Positions 1 to 9,067 are shown, counted from the stretch's first letter. The stretch: 64,000 nucleotides of DNA from Pedobacter nyackensis (GCF_900176505.1 NZ_FWYB01000002.1:769237-833236), one strand, 5' to 3'. Notes: generated by a model not told the origin, from the sequence alone. A program made the numbers and translations.

Positions 1-1039
1 GTGGAAAATAATCGTATTCTATCGCATATCCTGGTCTGAACATCTTTGCATTTTCGAAGCCTGGTATCTGTGTTAAAGCTCTGTATTGAACGTCTTCAGG
101 TAGGGACGTAGAGAAGCCATTTACATAGATCTCACAAGTATTCCAGCCTTCTGGTTCAACGAATATCTGGTGCCTTTCGCGTTCAGCGAAGCGGTTTATT
201 TTGTCTTCGATTGAAGGGCAGTACCTTGGTCCAAGTCCTTTAATACGACCAGTGAACATAGGTGATTTTTCAAATCCTTCTTTTAAGGTTTCGTGCACAT
301 TGGCATTAGTATAGGTAATCCAGCAGCAACGTTGTTCTGTTGGAAGTGCTACATTCGTGTAAGAAAAGCGACCTGGATTTTCATCTCCCCATTGTTCTTC
401 CATTACGCTATAATTTAGCGAGCGTCCATCAACACGGGGTGGGGTACCAGTTTTCATTCTACCGGCTTCAAAGCCTAGTTCTGTAAGTTGTTCTGTTAAC
501 CCTGTTGCAGCTTTTTCACCTGTCCTTCCTCCGCCGAATTTCTTTTCACCGATATGGATAAGCCCGTTTAAAAAGGTACCATTGGTTAATACAACAGACT
601 TGGCTTTTATCTCTACGCCGATAGAAGTTTTAACCCCTACCACTGTATTGTTTTTTATAATTAGGCTGCTTACCATATCTTGCCAGAAATCTACATTTGG
701 TGTGCGCTCTAAAGCAAGACGCCATTCCTCTGCAAATCTCTTTCTGTCATTCTGTGCTCTTGGGCTCCACATGGCCGGACCTTTTGAAAGGTTAAGCATG
801 CGGAATTGCAGGGTAGTCTTATCACTTATTATTCCTGAGTAGCCACCCATCGCATCTATTTCACGCACAATCTGACCTTTTGCAACACCGCCCATAGCTG
901 GGTTGCAACTCATCTGTGCGATGGTTTCCATGTTCATTGTGATCAGTAGGACAGAGGACCCAAGGTTCGCTGCAGCGGCTGCAGCTTCACAACCTGCATG
1001 GCCTGCGCCTACGACGATTACATCATATTCTTTAAACAT
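1..1039 (-). CDS. mnmG: tRNA uridine-5-carboxymethylaminomethyl modification enzyme MnmG (GidA), partial
   Basis: FAD-dependent subunit of the MnmE-MnmG complex, which installs the (carboxymethyl)aminomethyl group on U34 of certain tRNAs. About 346 codons are visible; the C-terminal part runs off the left edge. The start is ATG at 1039-1037. The N-terminus has the Rossmann FAD motif VVGAGHAGCEAA near residues 9-20, followed by the family stretches SCNPAMGGVAKG and EIDAMGG, and later RMKTGTPPR. All are strong MnmG signatures. Upstream lie two inverted parS-like sites within 20-85 bases of the start. The open frames on the opposite strand here are shadows of this gene. Confidence 0.97.
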   Translation of the reverse strand, partial: MFKEYDVIVVGAGHAGCEAAAAAANLGSSVLLITMNMETIAQMSCNPAMGGVAKGQIVREIDAMGGYSGIISDKTTLQFRMLNLSKGPAMWSPRAQNDRKRFAEEWRLALERTPNVDFWQDMVSSLIIKNNTVVGVKTSIGVEIKAKSVVLTNGTFLNGLIHIGEKKFGGGRTGEKAATGLTEQLTELGFEAGRMKTGTPPRVDGRSLNYSVMEEQWGDENPGRFSYTNVALPTEQRCCWITYTNANVHETLKEGFEKSPMFTGRIKGLGPRYCPSIEDKINRFAERERHQIFVEPEGWNTCEIYVNGFSTSLPEDVQYRALTQIPGFENAKMFRPGYAIEYDYFP

Positions 1040-1059
1040 TTCGTCTTGTTATTAGTTAT

Positions 1060-1075
1060 TGTTTCACGTGGAACG
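1060..1075 (-). other. parS: parS-like ParB-binding site, copy 1
   Basis: Sixteen bases whose minus strand reads CGTTCCACGTGAAACA. This matches the widely conserved chromosomal parS consensus TGTTNCACGTGAAACA at 15 of 16 positions; only the outermost base differs. It lies 20 bases upstream of the mnmG start. parS sites load ParB for chromosome segregation and usually lie near the origin. The match is read directly; binding is inferred. Confidence 0.7.
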
Positions 1076-1105
1076 TATGGAGCTTATATTCGATTTTTTC
1101 GGAAG

Positions 1106-1121
1106 GGTTCCACGTGAAACA
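1106..1121 (+). other. parS: parS-like ParB-binding site, copy 2
   Basis: The plus strand reads GGTTCCACGTGAAACA, again 15 of 16 to the parS consensus. Its 15-base core is identical to copy 1 but in the opposite orientation, with centres 46 bp apart. The two copies therefore also form a perfect 15-bp inverted repeat with a 31-nt spacer, so a hairpin or an operator for mnmG is the main alternative reading. Confidence 0.7.
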
Positions 1122-1302
1122 TTTGTTTTTTTAATTTATTTTATTGTTTTATTTAAGGTAATTATGCTTTGTTTTATATTGAAATCAAAGATTGGATCTG
1201 GTAGGGATTGTTCTTATTAGTCTTTAAAACTGAATAACATCATTTCGTTTTCTTGCTTCCTGATCGTCCTTTTTATAAACGGTACATCACCCTAAATAGT
1301 CT

Positions 1303-3165
1303 TTATTGTTCAGAAAGCGTTAACCAACGTTCTGTTATTACTTCTAGTTCGTTGTTTAATTTTTCTATTGATTGCGTTGTTGTTTGAAGTTCTAAATAAT
1401 TTGCGCTGTCAATATGAGAAAGTGATAAAGTTAAATCTGCGATCTCTTTCTCAACCTCAGCGATCCTTACTTCTAATTCTTCCAATTCGCGTTGCTCTTT
1501 ATAACTCAATTTTTTTACAGCAGGAGCAGGGCTAGATACTTCAATAGTTTCTTTCTGTTTTGGCTCTACCTTTTCTTTTGGTGTATCTAAGCTTATTCTG
1601 TACTCAGAATAGTTACCATTGTAAATTGCTACCTCTCCATTGCCTTCCATGATGAATAATTGCTCACTCATTTTGTCTAACAAATACCTGTCGTGAGAAA
1701 CCAAAATTAAAACGCCTGGGAAGTTTTCAAGGAATTCTTCCAGTACATTTAAGGTGTCAATATCCAAATCATTCGTTGGCTCATCCAGAATTAGAAAGTT
1801 TGGATTCTGCATCAAGACCTTCATCAGGTGTAAACGTTTCTTTTCCCCACCGCTTAATTTCTCCACCATTCCATGTTGCTTCTTAGGAGGGAACAAGAAC
1901 AAGGTTAAAAGTTGCGATGCGGAAATGGTTTGACCATCGGCCATTTTGATATATTCGGCGTCCGACTTTACAATATCAATTACACGCTCTTTTTCATTGA
2001 AGGCTAAACCTCCTTGCTTGTAATATCCATAGACCGTAGTTTCGCCGGTGTTTACCTTTCCTTTCTCAGGCTTTAAAAAACCTGTAATGATATTTAGTAG
2101 GGTAGACTTACCCGTTCCGTTTTTACCAGCTAAACCAATTCGGTCTGCACGTTTAAACGTATAACTAAAATCATTGATGATATTTTTGCCATCAAACGAC
2201 TGACCGATATGATCCAGTTCAAGTATTTTATTCCCTTGTCTGGACATTTTCACGTTTAAAGTGACTTTTTGATTGTCGGATCTTTGTTTGGTTTTGCTTT
2301 CTAAGTCATAGAAAGAGTCTATCCTGGATTGAGATTTTGTAGTACGTGCCGCAGGCATTCTTCTCATCCATTCTAACTCCTTTTTCAAAAGATTTTTGTT
2401 CTTCTGAAATGTACTTTCATCAGCTGCTTCTCTTTCTGATTTCTTTTCAAGGAAGTAAGCATAGTTTCCATTGTAGTTGTAGATTTTGCCTCTATCGAGT
2501 TCTACAATCGTATTACATACATTATCCAGGAAATAACGATCATGGGTAACCAACAGTAAAGTTTTGTTTCCTGTGGTCAGCAATTTCTCTAACCATTCAA
2601 TGGTATCAATATCCAGGTGGTTGGTAGGCTCATCCAATACATAAATCTCAGGATCTTCAATTAACAGTTTGGCTAATGCCAGACGTTTCTTCTGTCCACC
2701 TGATAGGGTAGAGATCTTTTGTTGCAAATGGTTTATGCCCATTCTGCTCAGGATGGTTTTTATTTCGTGTTCATACTCCCAGGCGTTATGTTCGCTCAGT
2801 TCTTCATACAAACGGTTTAATTTCTTTTCATCCGGATTGGGATCCTCAATCAGTTCCTCGTATTCCTTAATCAGCTGTTGTTGTTTATTTTCAAGTGAAA
2901 ATATAAAGTCGCTGATAGAGTAACCATCTGGAAATGAGGGTTCTTGGTCTAAAAATCCTATTTTAGTGGATTTATTCTTCACTATTTTTCCTTCCAAAGG
3001 AGAGAACCTTTCGGCAAGAAGTTTTAGCAAGGTGCTTTTTCCGGCACCATTAATCCCCACCAACGCTACGCGTTGCCCCGTCTGGATGCCCAGGGTTAAA
3101 TTTTTAAATAGCCATTCGTCGTGGTAAGCATGGCCTAAGTTTTCGGCTGCAATAAGTGTGCTCAA
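1303..3165 (-). CDS. uup: ABC-F family ATPase, Uup-like
   Basis: Cytosolic protein of 620 residues with two ABC ATPase domains and no membrane segment, as in ABC-F translation/ribosome-associated factors. Domain 1 has Walker A GINGAGKS (residues 37-44) and signature LSGGQKKR; domain 2 has GKNGTGKS (near 350) and LSGGEKKR. Both have DEPTNHLD- or DEPTNDLD-type Walker B. The last 80 residues are charged and predicted coiled coil, as in Uup, which binds DNA/ribosomes through this tail; this favours Uup over EttA. A possible -7 element on the minus strand (TACTTTTG, 3211-3204) lies about 40 bases upstream. The gene is flanked by unusually long spacers on both sides. Confidence 0.9.
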   Translation of the reverse strand: MSTLIAAENLGHAYHDEWLFKNLTLGIQTGQRVALVGINGAGKSTLLKLLAERFSPLEGKIVKNKSTKIGFLDQEPSFPDGYSISDFIFSLENKQQQLIKEYEELIEDPNPDEKKLNRLYEELSEHNAWEYEHEIKTILSRMGINHLQQKISTLSGGQKKRLALAKLLIEDPEIYVLDEPTNHLDIDTIEWLEKLLTTGNKTLLLVTHDRYFLDNVCNTIVELDRGKIYNYNGNYAYFLEKKSEREAADESTFQKNKNLLKKELEWMRRMPAARTTKSQSRIDSFYDLESKTKQRSDNQKVTLNVKMSRQGNKILELDHIGQSFDGKNIINDFSYTFKRADRIGLAGKNGTGKSTLLNIITGFLKPEKGKVNTGETTVYGYYKQGGLAFNEKERVIDIVKSDAEYIKMADGQTISASQLLTLFLFPPKKQHGMVEKLSGGEKKRLHLMKVLMQNPNFLILDEPTNDLDIDTLNVLEEFLENFPGVLILVSHDRYLLDKMSEQLFIMEGNGEVAIYNGNYSEYRISLDTPKEKVEPKQKETIEVSSPAPAVKKLSYKEQRELEELEVRIAEVEKEIADLTLSLSHIDSANYLELQTTTQSIEKLNNELEVITERWLTLSEQ

Positions 3166-3402
3166 AGTCTGTGTTTAACGATATTATAGATAAGAAATTA
3201 CTACAAAAGTAAGCAATAATTATTTGGTATGTAGCTGGCGCTTTTGAATGTACAGAGCAAAAGTGTTAAAATAATCTAATAAAATTTTACCGGACAAATA
3301 GCTAGCGAATATTAGGTGTTCAGCTATACTGTTTTTTCGGTGCCTGGGTAGCCTCTGATTCATCACCGATTAGCTACTGATCAGCGTTCGGGTTAGCCCA
3401 TA

Positions 3403-3446
3403 TCTAAACAGGGTGTAAACGGGGTCTAAACAGGGTGCAAACAGGG
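3403..3446 (+). repeat. 11-bp tandem repeat, four units
   Basis: Four consecutive 11-base units: TCTAAACAGGG, TGTAAACGGGG, TCTAAACAGGG and TGCAAACAGGG, followed by TC. The consensus is TSTAAACRGGG with one full helical turn per unit. Degenerate relatives follow downstream (TTTAAACCGAGG and TATAAACGGGAG, about 3468-3492). No protein is encoded across it. The function is unknown. Confidence 0.8.
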
Positions 3447-3750
3447 TCGTTGATATAGTTCTCATATGGTTTAAACCGAGGTATAAACGGGAGATAAATT
3501 TGTATGTATCGAACACTGATTGATCTCTTCTTTACTGCTGATCAAGAGAAGTTAAAAACGAAACAAATCACTGGGCTGGGAACTATAGGTTTAAAGCGAT
3601 TTTTAAATTAGGCTGACAAAAGGCAGGGATTCCCTTTTCGGTAAATTGGTTTGATGATTTGAACACTCGGAAATTCACGGCAGATCTAATGTAACAAAAA
3701 TGTTGCATTGTTAAAGCGTTTAAATTTTGCTGACTGTTTTTGGAGGTAAT

Positions 3751-3809
3751 TTGGACTGAAAAACGACCTCGTTAGCGCGCTTTAGAGCAATAAAAAGACC
3801 TCAGTCCAA
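3751..3809 (+). repeat. Separated inverted repeat, 9-bp arms
   Basis: TTGGACTGA (3751-3759) and TCAGTCCAA (3801-3809) are perfect complements 41 bases apart. The motif GACCTC also recurs in the loop and at the right arm. It could be a folded RNA, a binding site, or chance; no neighbouring gene explains it. Confidence 0.4.
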
Positions 3810-4090
3810 TACATTAATCATAAAGATATGAAAACCTGTTAAAACGGCTAAAAACAGTGTAAATGAGTTGTGTTGTATTTTCTCGAAAAATGCGTTTTAA
3901 CGGTGTTCAAAATCATGAAGAAGTCTGCAATTTTCATTGGTTATTTTCTCCAGGAGTGTTATATTTTGCCGCAGAGCTTTTCATTCAGGTCGCTAAGGGA
4001 AGAAAAAAATTGAATAGTAGGTGAGGCTGCTGAATTTTGGGTCAGCATTCGGATGCCCATTTTTGATTAACAAAAATCAGGAGTTAAATT

Positions 4091-4525
4091 TTATGCGTTA
4101 ACCAGAAGTGAAAGGTAATGATCTTCCTTTTCAGTCATCTTCGACTTTTCTGCTTTAGTTTTATCTAAATAGCCCAGTAGATGAAGCGTTCCGTGGATCA
4201 TGACACGGCAGAGCTCATTAGCCGTTGATACTTTAATTTGCTTTGCGTTTTCCTGTACACGCTCTATGCTGATAAATATATCACCCACAATCGTTTTAGG
4301 CTCCTCAGAGTTATCAAAAGTAATCACATCGGTATAAGTGTCATGATTAAGGTAATCCAGGTTCATACGCAGTAAATACTCGTCAGAGCAAAGGATGAAA
4401 TTTAATTCCTGCAACACATAGCCTTCTGCCGCAATAACAGATTTGATCCAATCTTTAATGATGGTTTTCTTTTTAAGGGTGTAGGTGGTGTCTTCAGTAA
4501 AAAAATGAATGCTCGCTTTGCTCAT
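4091..4525 (-). CDS. ybeY: Endoribonuclease YbeY, rRNA maturation factor
   Basis: Zinc-dependent single-strand RNase that helps mature the 16S rRNA 3' end and supports ribosome quality control. At 144 residues it is a usual length. The metal-binding motif reads H111-GTL-H115-LLGYL-D121: the third ligand, His in most bacteria (HxxxHxxxxxH), is Asp here. I recall this form from other Bacteroidetes, so it is probably a clade variant rather than damage. Ten bases separate it from the DUF4175 gene upstream, so the two are probably co-transcribed. Confidence 0.93.
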   Translation of the reverse strand: MSKASIHFFTEDTTYTLKKKTIIKDWIKSVIAAEGYVLQELNFILCSDEYLLRMNLDYLNHDTYTDVITFDNSEEPKTIVGDIFISIERVQENAKQIKVSTANELCRVMIHGTLHLLGYLDKTKAEKSKMTEKEDHYLSLLVNA

Positions 4526-4535
4526 CTGATGGTAA

Positions 4536-7500
4536 TTATTGCCCCGAATTTAGCAATTTAAAATATTCTGCAATTTTATTTTTGTAATAATGGTTCAGAT
4601 TTGGCGGTAACTTCTGCAGCCATTCTGTTTCATTTTTCTCTGTTGTCTTAAATTTTTCCAGCATTTTCTGGTAAGAAGGAGGCAGATCTTTTCCACTTTT
4701 ACTTTCCCTTTTACTGTCCTGGTCCTGCTCGCGTTGTGCGTTTTCTGCATCCAGGAGCTTTGTGAGCAGCTCTTTCTGACGCTTCATGGTTTCCTGTTCC
4801 AACCGTTTATTTACCAGTTCTGATTCGGTGGCTTTCATATCCTCGATCATTTGGTTGAGGTTGCCTAATCCACCCTTCCCGTCTTTATTGTCTTCTCTGT
4901 TTATTTTTTGCAGCGCCTCCCTGATCATCTGTTGCTGCTGGGCCATTTTGGCAAATTCTTCACTCATTGTACCCTTAGGTGCCGCTCCTTTATTGCCATT
5001 TTTTTGCATCTGATCACGGGCCCTTTGCATATTGTTGTTCAGTTGCTGCTGCATTTGCTGCAACTGTTTCATGCTCTGTTTCTGTTTACCTTTTCCTCCG
5101 CCCTTGCTATTTTTCATCATGTTTTGCAATTGATCCAAAGCCTCATTCAGCATTAAAGAAAGATTGTTTACCGAGGTCATGGTGTATTGCTGGTTTTTAC
5201 TGGCAGCAGCGGTATTTCTTTCGCCAAGGTTTTCCAGACTCTTATTGATGTTAAAGTTGATCTTCTGCATCTCTTCATTTACCGCAGATTCAATCTGTGG
5301 AACCCTTTTACTTAATGAAAACAAGCTGTCGGCAATGGTTTTCATGTTGTCTTTTATTTCACGCTGCTTTTGCACGTTGCTGGTATACTGCGGATCATTA
5401 CTGTTTAGACGTCGCAGATTAAGCATTACCTTCTCCTGATCAAAAGAGGTTTTGAGCAGGTTTTCCAGTAGCTGGCGTAATTCCTGGGCATTTAAGTTGT
5501 TTTCCATTTCAGCAGATTCCTGCTGCATTTCGTTTAGTTTTTTAGCTTGCTGCTCCATTTGCTCTGCCGCTTTTTGCTGACTATCGGAAGCTTTTTTTCG
5601 GTCATTTTTATTGAGTTGCTCTTCGCTGTTTTTTTGTTGCTGCTCAATGTCCTTCATTTCTTTCTCCGGCGTTTGAAAAGCGTTTGGATGCTCCAGTTCC
5701 TGATTCTTTTCATCCAGATTTTTTAATTCTTTTTTCAATTCATCGAAATCTTTCGACAGTTCCTTTTGTTTGTTTTTTAAATCGTTAACAGGGGCATCCT
5801 TATTCAGGGTTTGTTTCGATAGTTCCTTTTGGTCCTTGGCAAGCTCATTTAAACGATCGATATTGTTCTGCAGTTTCTGTTCAAATTCCAATTGCTTGTA
5901 GAGTTCTAAAATGCGGTCAAGTTCGTTTTTAAGCGATTTATTATCCATCTGCATTTTCGATAGTTCATTTTGAGTCTGGTCTTTATTGTTCTGATCCATC
6001 AGGCTCTGTAGTTTCTCCAGCAAGGCCTTTGTTTTTTCGTCCAGTACATGGTTAAAAAGATCATCTATTTGCTTTTGTTTAGCTGCCAGTTCTTCTTTAA
6101 GCATGTTGTTTTCTTCTTTTTGAAGCGTATTCTTTTTATTCAGGTCGTTGATCTCTTTAACAGCCTGTTCCAGTTGTTTTTGTTTTTCCAGGAGCTGCTC
6201 AATCTGTTTTTTATCGTCAAATGAAATCTGCTTTTTATCCAGCAAGGTCTCGCCCAGTTTCTTGCTGTCTTTTTCTACCTGTCCGGCCAGTTTAATGGCT
6301 TTCTCCATTTTTTGCTTCAGGGCCTGACTGCTTTCATTTATTTTTTCAGCCACCTGTTGTGACGAAGGTATGGCATATACTTTAAGTTCAGACTTAGTCG
6401 TTTTTGGTCCGTTTACGCCGTCATTATCCGCGATTTCGAAATAGTACTCCAGCGTTTGTCCAGGTTTTATAAGCGGCTCGTTCAGGTCCCAGAAGTAAAA
6501 GAATGAACCTTCCAGCTGTCCTTTTTTGATTGGGATATTCCTGCTTACTGTAGTCTTGATCTGGTCCCTTTCTTTGATATGGTATTTGAATTTAAGGGAG
6601 CTAAACCCATGATCATCGGTTACTTTTCCGGAAAAATACAGGGCTTTACTGCTTAAGGAGTCGGGCGCTTCAGTTACTGCAATACCGGGGAACTCATCTT
6701 TTATCACAGTGATCTGATGACTTAGTGAATCCTTGCTACTGATGAAGTTATTTTTAGGCACGACACTGTAACTGGAATTTTCGCGAATGGTGCTGCTATA
6801 GGTGAAGCTATTGTTTAAAGCGGATAATACCTGCTGCTTATTGCCGATGGCGAAGGTAAGTTTGTCGCTGTTTATGGTTTCTAGTAGCCAGGTTACATGG
6901 GTGCCCTCCGGTAATAAGAGATCGCCCGCATTTTTAATGGTTTCTTCCCTGTTATTTAAATACGCAGGATAGCGTAGGGTCGCTGTTACGTTGATTACAG
7001 AAGGGCGTGGCTTTACATCAATCACGTAAGCCATAGAATTAAAACCACCTGCAGAGAACGTCATTTCCTGGCTCTTTTGGAGGTTTTTAAAAGTATAGCT
7101 AAACCGGGTATTGCTTTCTTTTTCGAGTTTATAAGTGTTGGTGCCATCAGAAACATAGACCTCCTGAGGAATTTCATTCCCTGTAAGTTTCAGCTTAATG
7201 GGAAGATCATCGCCCTGCGCTACGACAAGCCTGGTGCTGAGTAGCTGAAATTCGAATGGAGCTTTGGGTAATATTTGTTTGTTGTAGTGTACAAAACTGT
7301 TCGTTCCTTCTCTTAAAATGGCTGGGGAGATGATGGCAATGAGTAGAATAATACTAGCCGGAGCAACAAAATATTTGATGTATTTTTTGTTTTCTCCGAG
7401 TTTAATTGCACTCGAAAAAGGAATGGGGCTTAGTTCTGCGATTTTCTGATCTATCCCGGCCATTATCAACTGACTGTTCGCGGGTGATTCATCAGCCATT

Positions 7501-7865
7501 GTCTTAAGTTGAAGGGTATTGAGTAATTTGTCTTTAACGCTAAAAAAATGATCGCCAATGATTGCCGAAGCCTGCTCTGTACTTAAATTCCTGGCTAGCC
7601 TGAAGTAGGCTAAAGCCGGTTTAATGACCAGTATCGATAGCGCTGAAAGGGCGACCAGCAGATAGCCAAAAAAAAGTAGAGTTTTGGTCGTGGTGCCCGG
7701 GTGGGTGTAATAGATCAGAACAAACAAAAATAGATATAAAGCTAGTAGCAAAGTAGCGGCATAGATGCTACCGCGCAAAAGTTTGTTGAGGTAAAACTTT
7801 CGTGTAAACTCATTAATCTTGAAAATTAAAAGATCATAATTACTTTTCATTTGCTGGTTGATCAA
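4536..7865 (-). CDS. DUF4175 family membrane protein with long coiled coil
   Basis: Very large protein (1109 residues). Three hydrophobic segments lie near the N-terminus (about 30-55, 60-82 and 168-187), followed by a mostly beta region to about residue 505 that should lie outside the membrane. The rest is long, Gln/Lys/Glu-rich helical coiled coil (about 505-1060) with a low-complexity Gln/Asn/Gly patch near 930-990. The architecture and the position beside ybeY fit the DUF4175 family of Bacteroidetes, whose function is unknown. Separation from ybeY is ten bases. The opposite-strand frames at 4786-5439 are composition shadows of the Gln-rich part. Confidence 0.85.
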   Translation of the reverse strand: MINQQMKSNYDLLIFKINEFTRKFYLNKLLRGSIYAATLLLALYLFLFVLIYYTHPGTTTKTLLFFGYLLVALSALSILVIKPALAYFRLARNLSTEQASAIIGDHFFSVKDKLLNTLQLKTMADESPANSQLIMAGIDQKIAELSPIPFSSAIKLGENKKYIKYFVAPASIILLIAIISPAILREGTNSFVHYNKQILPKAPFEFQLLSTRLVVAQGDDLPIKLKLTGNEIPQEVYVSDGTNTYKLEKESNTRFSYTFKNLQKSQEMTFSAGGFNSMAYVIDVKPRPSVINVTATLRYPAYLNNREETIKNAGDLLLPEGTHVTWLLETINSDKLTFAIGNKQQVLSALNNSFTYSSTIRENSSYSVVPKNNFISSKDSLSHQITVIKDEFPGIAVTEAPDSLSSKALYFSGKVTDDHGFSSLKFKYHIKERDQIKTTVSRNIPIKKGQLEGSFFYFWDLNEPLIKPGQTLEYYFEIADNDGVNGPKTTKSELKVYAIPSSQQVAEKINESSQALKQKMEKAIKLAGQVEKDSKKLGETLLDKKQISFDDKKQIEQLLEKQKQLEQAVKEINDLNKKNTLQKEENNMLKEELAAKQKQIDDLFNHVLDEKTKALLEKLQSLMDQNNKDQTQNELSKMQMDNKSLKNELDRILELYKQLEFEQKLQNNIDRLNELAKDQKELSKQTLNKDAPVNDLKNKQKELSKDFDELKKELKNLDEKNQELEHPNAFQTPEKEMKDIEQQQKNSEEQLNKNDRKKASDSQQKAAEQMEQQAKKLNEMQQESAEMENNLNAQELRQLLENLLKTSFDQEKVMLNLRRLNSNDPQYTSNVQKQREIKDNMKTIADSLFSLSKRVPQIESAVNEEMQKINFNINKSLENLGERNTAAASKNQQYTMTSVNNLSLMLNEALDQLQNMMKNSKGGGKGKQKQSMKQLQQMQQQLNNNMQRARDQMQKNGNKGAAPKGTMSEEFAKMAQQQQMIREALQKINREDNKDGKGGLGNLNQMIEDMKATESELVNKRLEQETMKRQKELLTKLLDAENAQREQDQDSKRESKSGKDLPPSYQKMLEKFKTTEKNETEWLQKLPPNLNHYYKNKIAEYFKLLNSGQ

Positions 7866-7997
7866 AAAAATCAGGGCAGTTTTTTATAAAAATAGAGATA
7901 TTAATATTGGTTTTATTTAAGTAGTCACAATTAATTAACTTTAAGAAGGCGGAGATATTATTTTTTAAATGATATTTTAGTAAAAAAAAACACAAAA

Positions 7998-8789
7998 ATG
8001 AAACATTCATCTTTAATCATTATCCTTATGGTCACGACATTAGGTGGCGTATTTGCGCAAAAGAAAGTCATTAAAACATGGAATAAAAATGTTGTGATAG
8101 CACATCGAGGTGCATGGAAAACAAATCAGCTTCCAGAGAATTCTATTGCATCGTTAAAAGAGGCGATACGAATTGGCTGCCATGGTTCGGAATTTGATGT
8201 CCACATGACTAAAGATAATGTGCTTGTGGTAAACCATGACGCTGATTACCAGGGTCTGCATATTGAACAATCCACTTATGCAGAACTCCTTCAAAAAAAA
8301 TTAAGTAATGGGGAGTCCATCCCAACTGCAGAAGCTTATATCAAAGAAGGGATCAAGCAAAAAGCCACACGTCTGGTTTTCGAGATCAAGCCGACTAAGA
8401 AAGGAAGAGCTGGAGATATCGCCATTGCGGAAGCCTGTGTTAATCTGGTAAAAAAGCTGAAAGCAGAAACCTGGGTGGATTACATTAGCTTTAGCTGGGA
8501 TGTAATGCAGAAACTGGCCGAAATTGCACCACAAGCTCACATTGCGTATCTGAAAGGCGAAAAGTCTCTAGAAGAGCTTAAAGCAGCAAAAATGAGCGGA
8601 GCAGATTATCAGTATGGCGTTTACCAAAAAGGTGAATGGTTTGCCAAGGCAAAAGAGCTGGGGCTGACTATTAACGCCTGGACCGTAAATACAGCGCCTG
8701 AAATGAATTGGTTGTTAGACAATAAAGTAGAGTTCATCACTACTAATGAGCCGGAAATGCTGCTGGAACTAATCAAGAACAGAAAATAA
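7998..8789 (+). CDS. Secreted glycerophosphodiester phosphodiesterase
   Basis: Hydrolyses glycerophosphodiesters to glycerol 3-phosphate and an alcohol. It has 263 residues with a signal peptide (about 1-20, ending VFA-Q). GDPD-fold active-site residues are visible: H36-R37, PEN at 46-48, the E65-F-D67 metal pair and H80. Later motifs are VFEIKP and the C-terminal INAWTVN, which is typical of the family. It probably acts in the periplasm. It is divergently arranged with the DUF4175 gene, with a 132-base AT-rich spacer for both promoters. Confidence 0.92.
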   Translation: MKHSSLIIILMVTTLGGVFAQKKVIKTWNKNVVIAHRGAWKTNQLPENSIASLKEAIRIGCHGSEFDVHMTKDNVLVVNHDADYQGLHIEQSTYAELLQKKLSNGESIPTAEAYIKEGIKQKATRLVFEIKPTKKGRAGDIAIAEACVNLVKKLKAETWVDYISFSWDVMQKLAEIAPQAHIAYLKGEKSLEELKAAKMSGADYQYGVYQKGEWFAKAKELGLTINAWTVNTAPEMNWLLDNKVEFITTNEPEMLLELIKNRK

Positions 8790-8818
8790 TCCCTAGAAAC
8801 GGGTTATAAAGCCCTTTA

Positions 8819-8851
8819 AAACAAAAAAGCATCGCGGGTTATCCGCGATGC
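8819..8851 (-). terminator. Rho-independent terminator of the cold-shock gene
   Basis: Perfect 9-bp stem GCATCGCGG/CCGCGATGC (8829-8837 and 8843-8851) with a 5-nt loop. On the minus strand it is followed by a T-rich tract (8828-8819). It lies just past the stop of the cold-shock protein gene. Confidence 0.85.
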
Positions 8852-8875
8852 TGTACAATTTATGTTTTTAATAAT

Positions 8876-9067
8876 CTAGATTACTTTAACATTAATCGCA
8901 TTCAACCCTTTTTTGCCGCTTTCTACGTCGTACTCAACTTTATCGTTTTCACGAATTTCGTCGATAAGGCCTGTTGAATGTACAAAGATTTCGCTATCTC
9001 CGTTTGCAGGGATAATAAATCCGAAACCTTTAGTTACATTAAAAAATTTTACTGTTCCTTCTTGCAT
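8876..9067 (-). CDS. Cold-shock domain protein
   Basis: Single OB-fold nucleic-acid-binding protein of 63 residues acting as an RNA chaperone. RNP1 is KGFGFI (13-18) and RNP2 is IFVH (27-30). The protein is slightly shorter than the 66-70 residues usual for CspA. A likely promoter lies at 9126-9094 and a strong terminator at 8851-8819, so it appears to be a single-gene transcript with a leader of roughly 20 nt. Confidence 0.95.
   Translation of the reverse strand: MQEGTVKFFNVTKGFGFIIPANGDSEIFVHSTGLIDEIRENDKVEYDVESGKKGLNAINVKVI

Larger units (their letters stand above)
3166..4090 (-). other. 0.9-kb gene-free intergenic region
   Basis: No convincing reading frame on either strand. It contains the 11-bp tandem repeat at 3403-3446, a separated inverted repeat at 3751-3809, a short AT-rich hairpin (ATTTTTG/CAAAAAT, 4059-4077) just past the ybeY stop that could act as a weak terminator, and GCAT-TCGG-ATGC at 4045-4056. 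I see no tRNA and no transposase remnant that I can name. It separates ybeY from uup and mnmG. Confidence 0.6.

Noticed and set aside
582..842. Open frame on the plus strand
   Set aside because: Antisense to conserved mnmG codons and without recognisable product.
4786..5439. Several Cys/Ser/Phe/Leu-rich frames opposite the DUF4175 gene
   Set aside because: They mirror the Gln/Lys-rich coding sequence on the other strand; composition artefacts.
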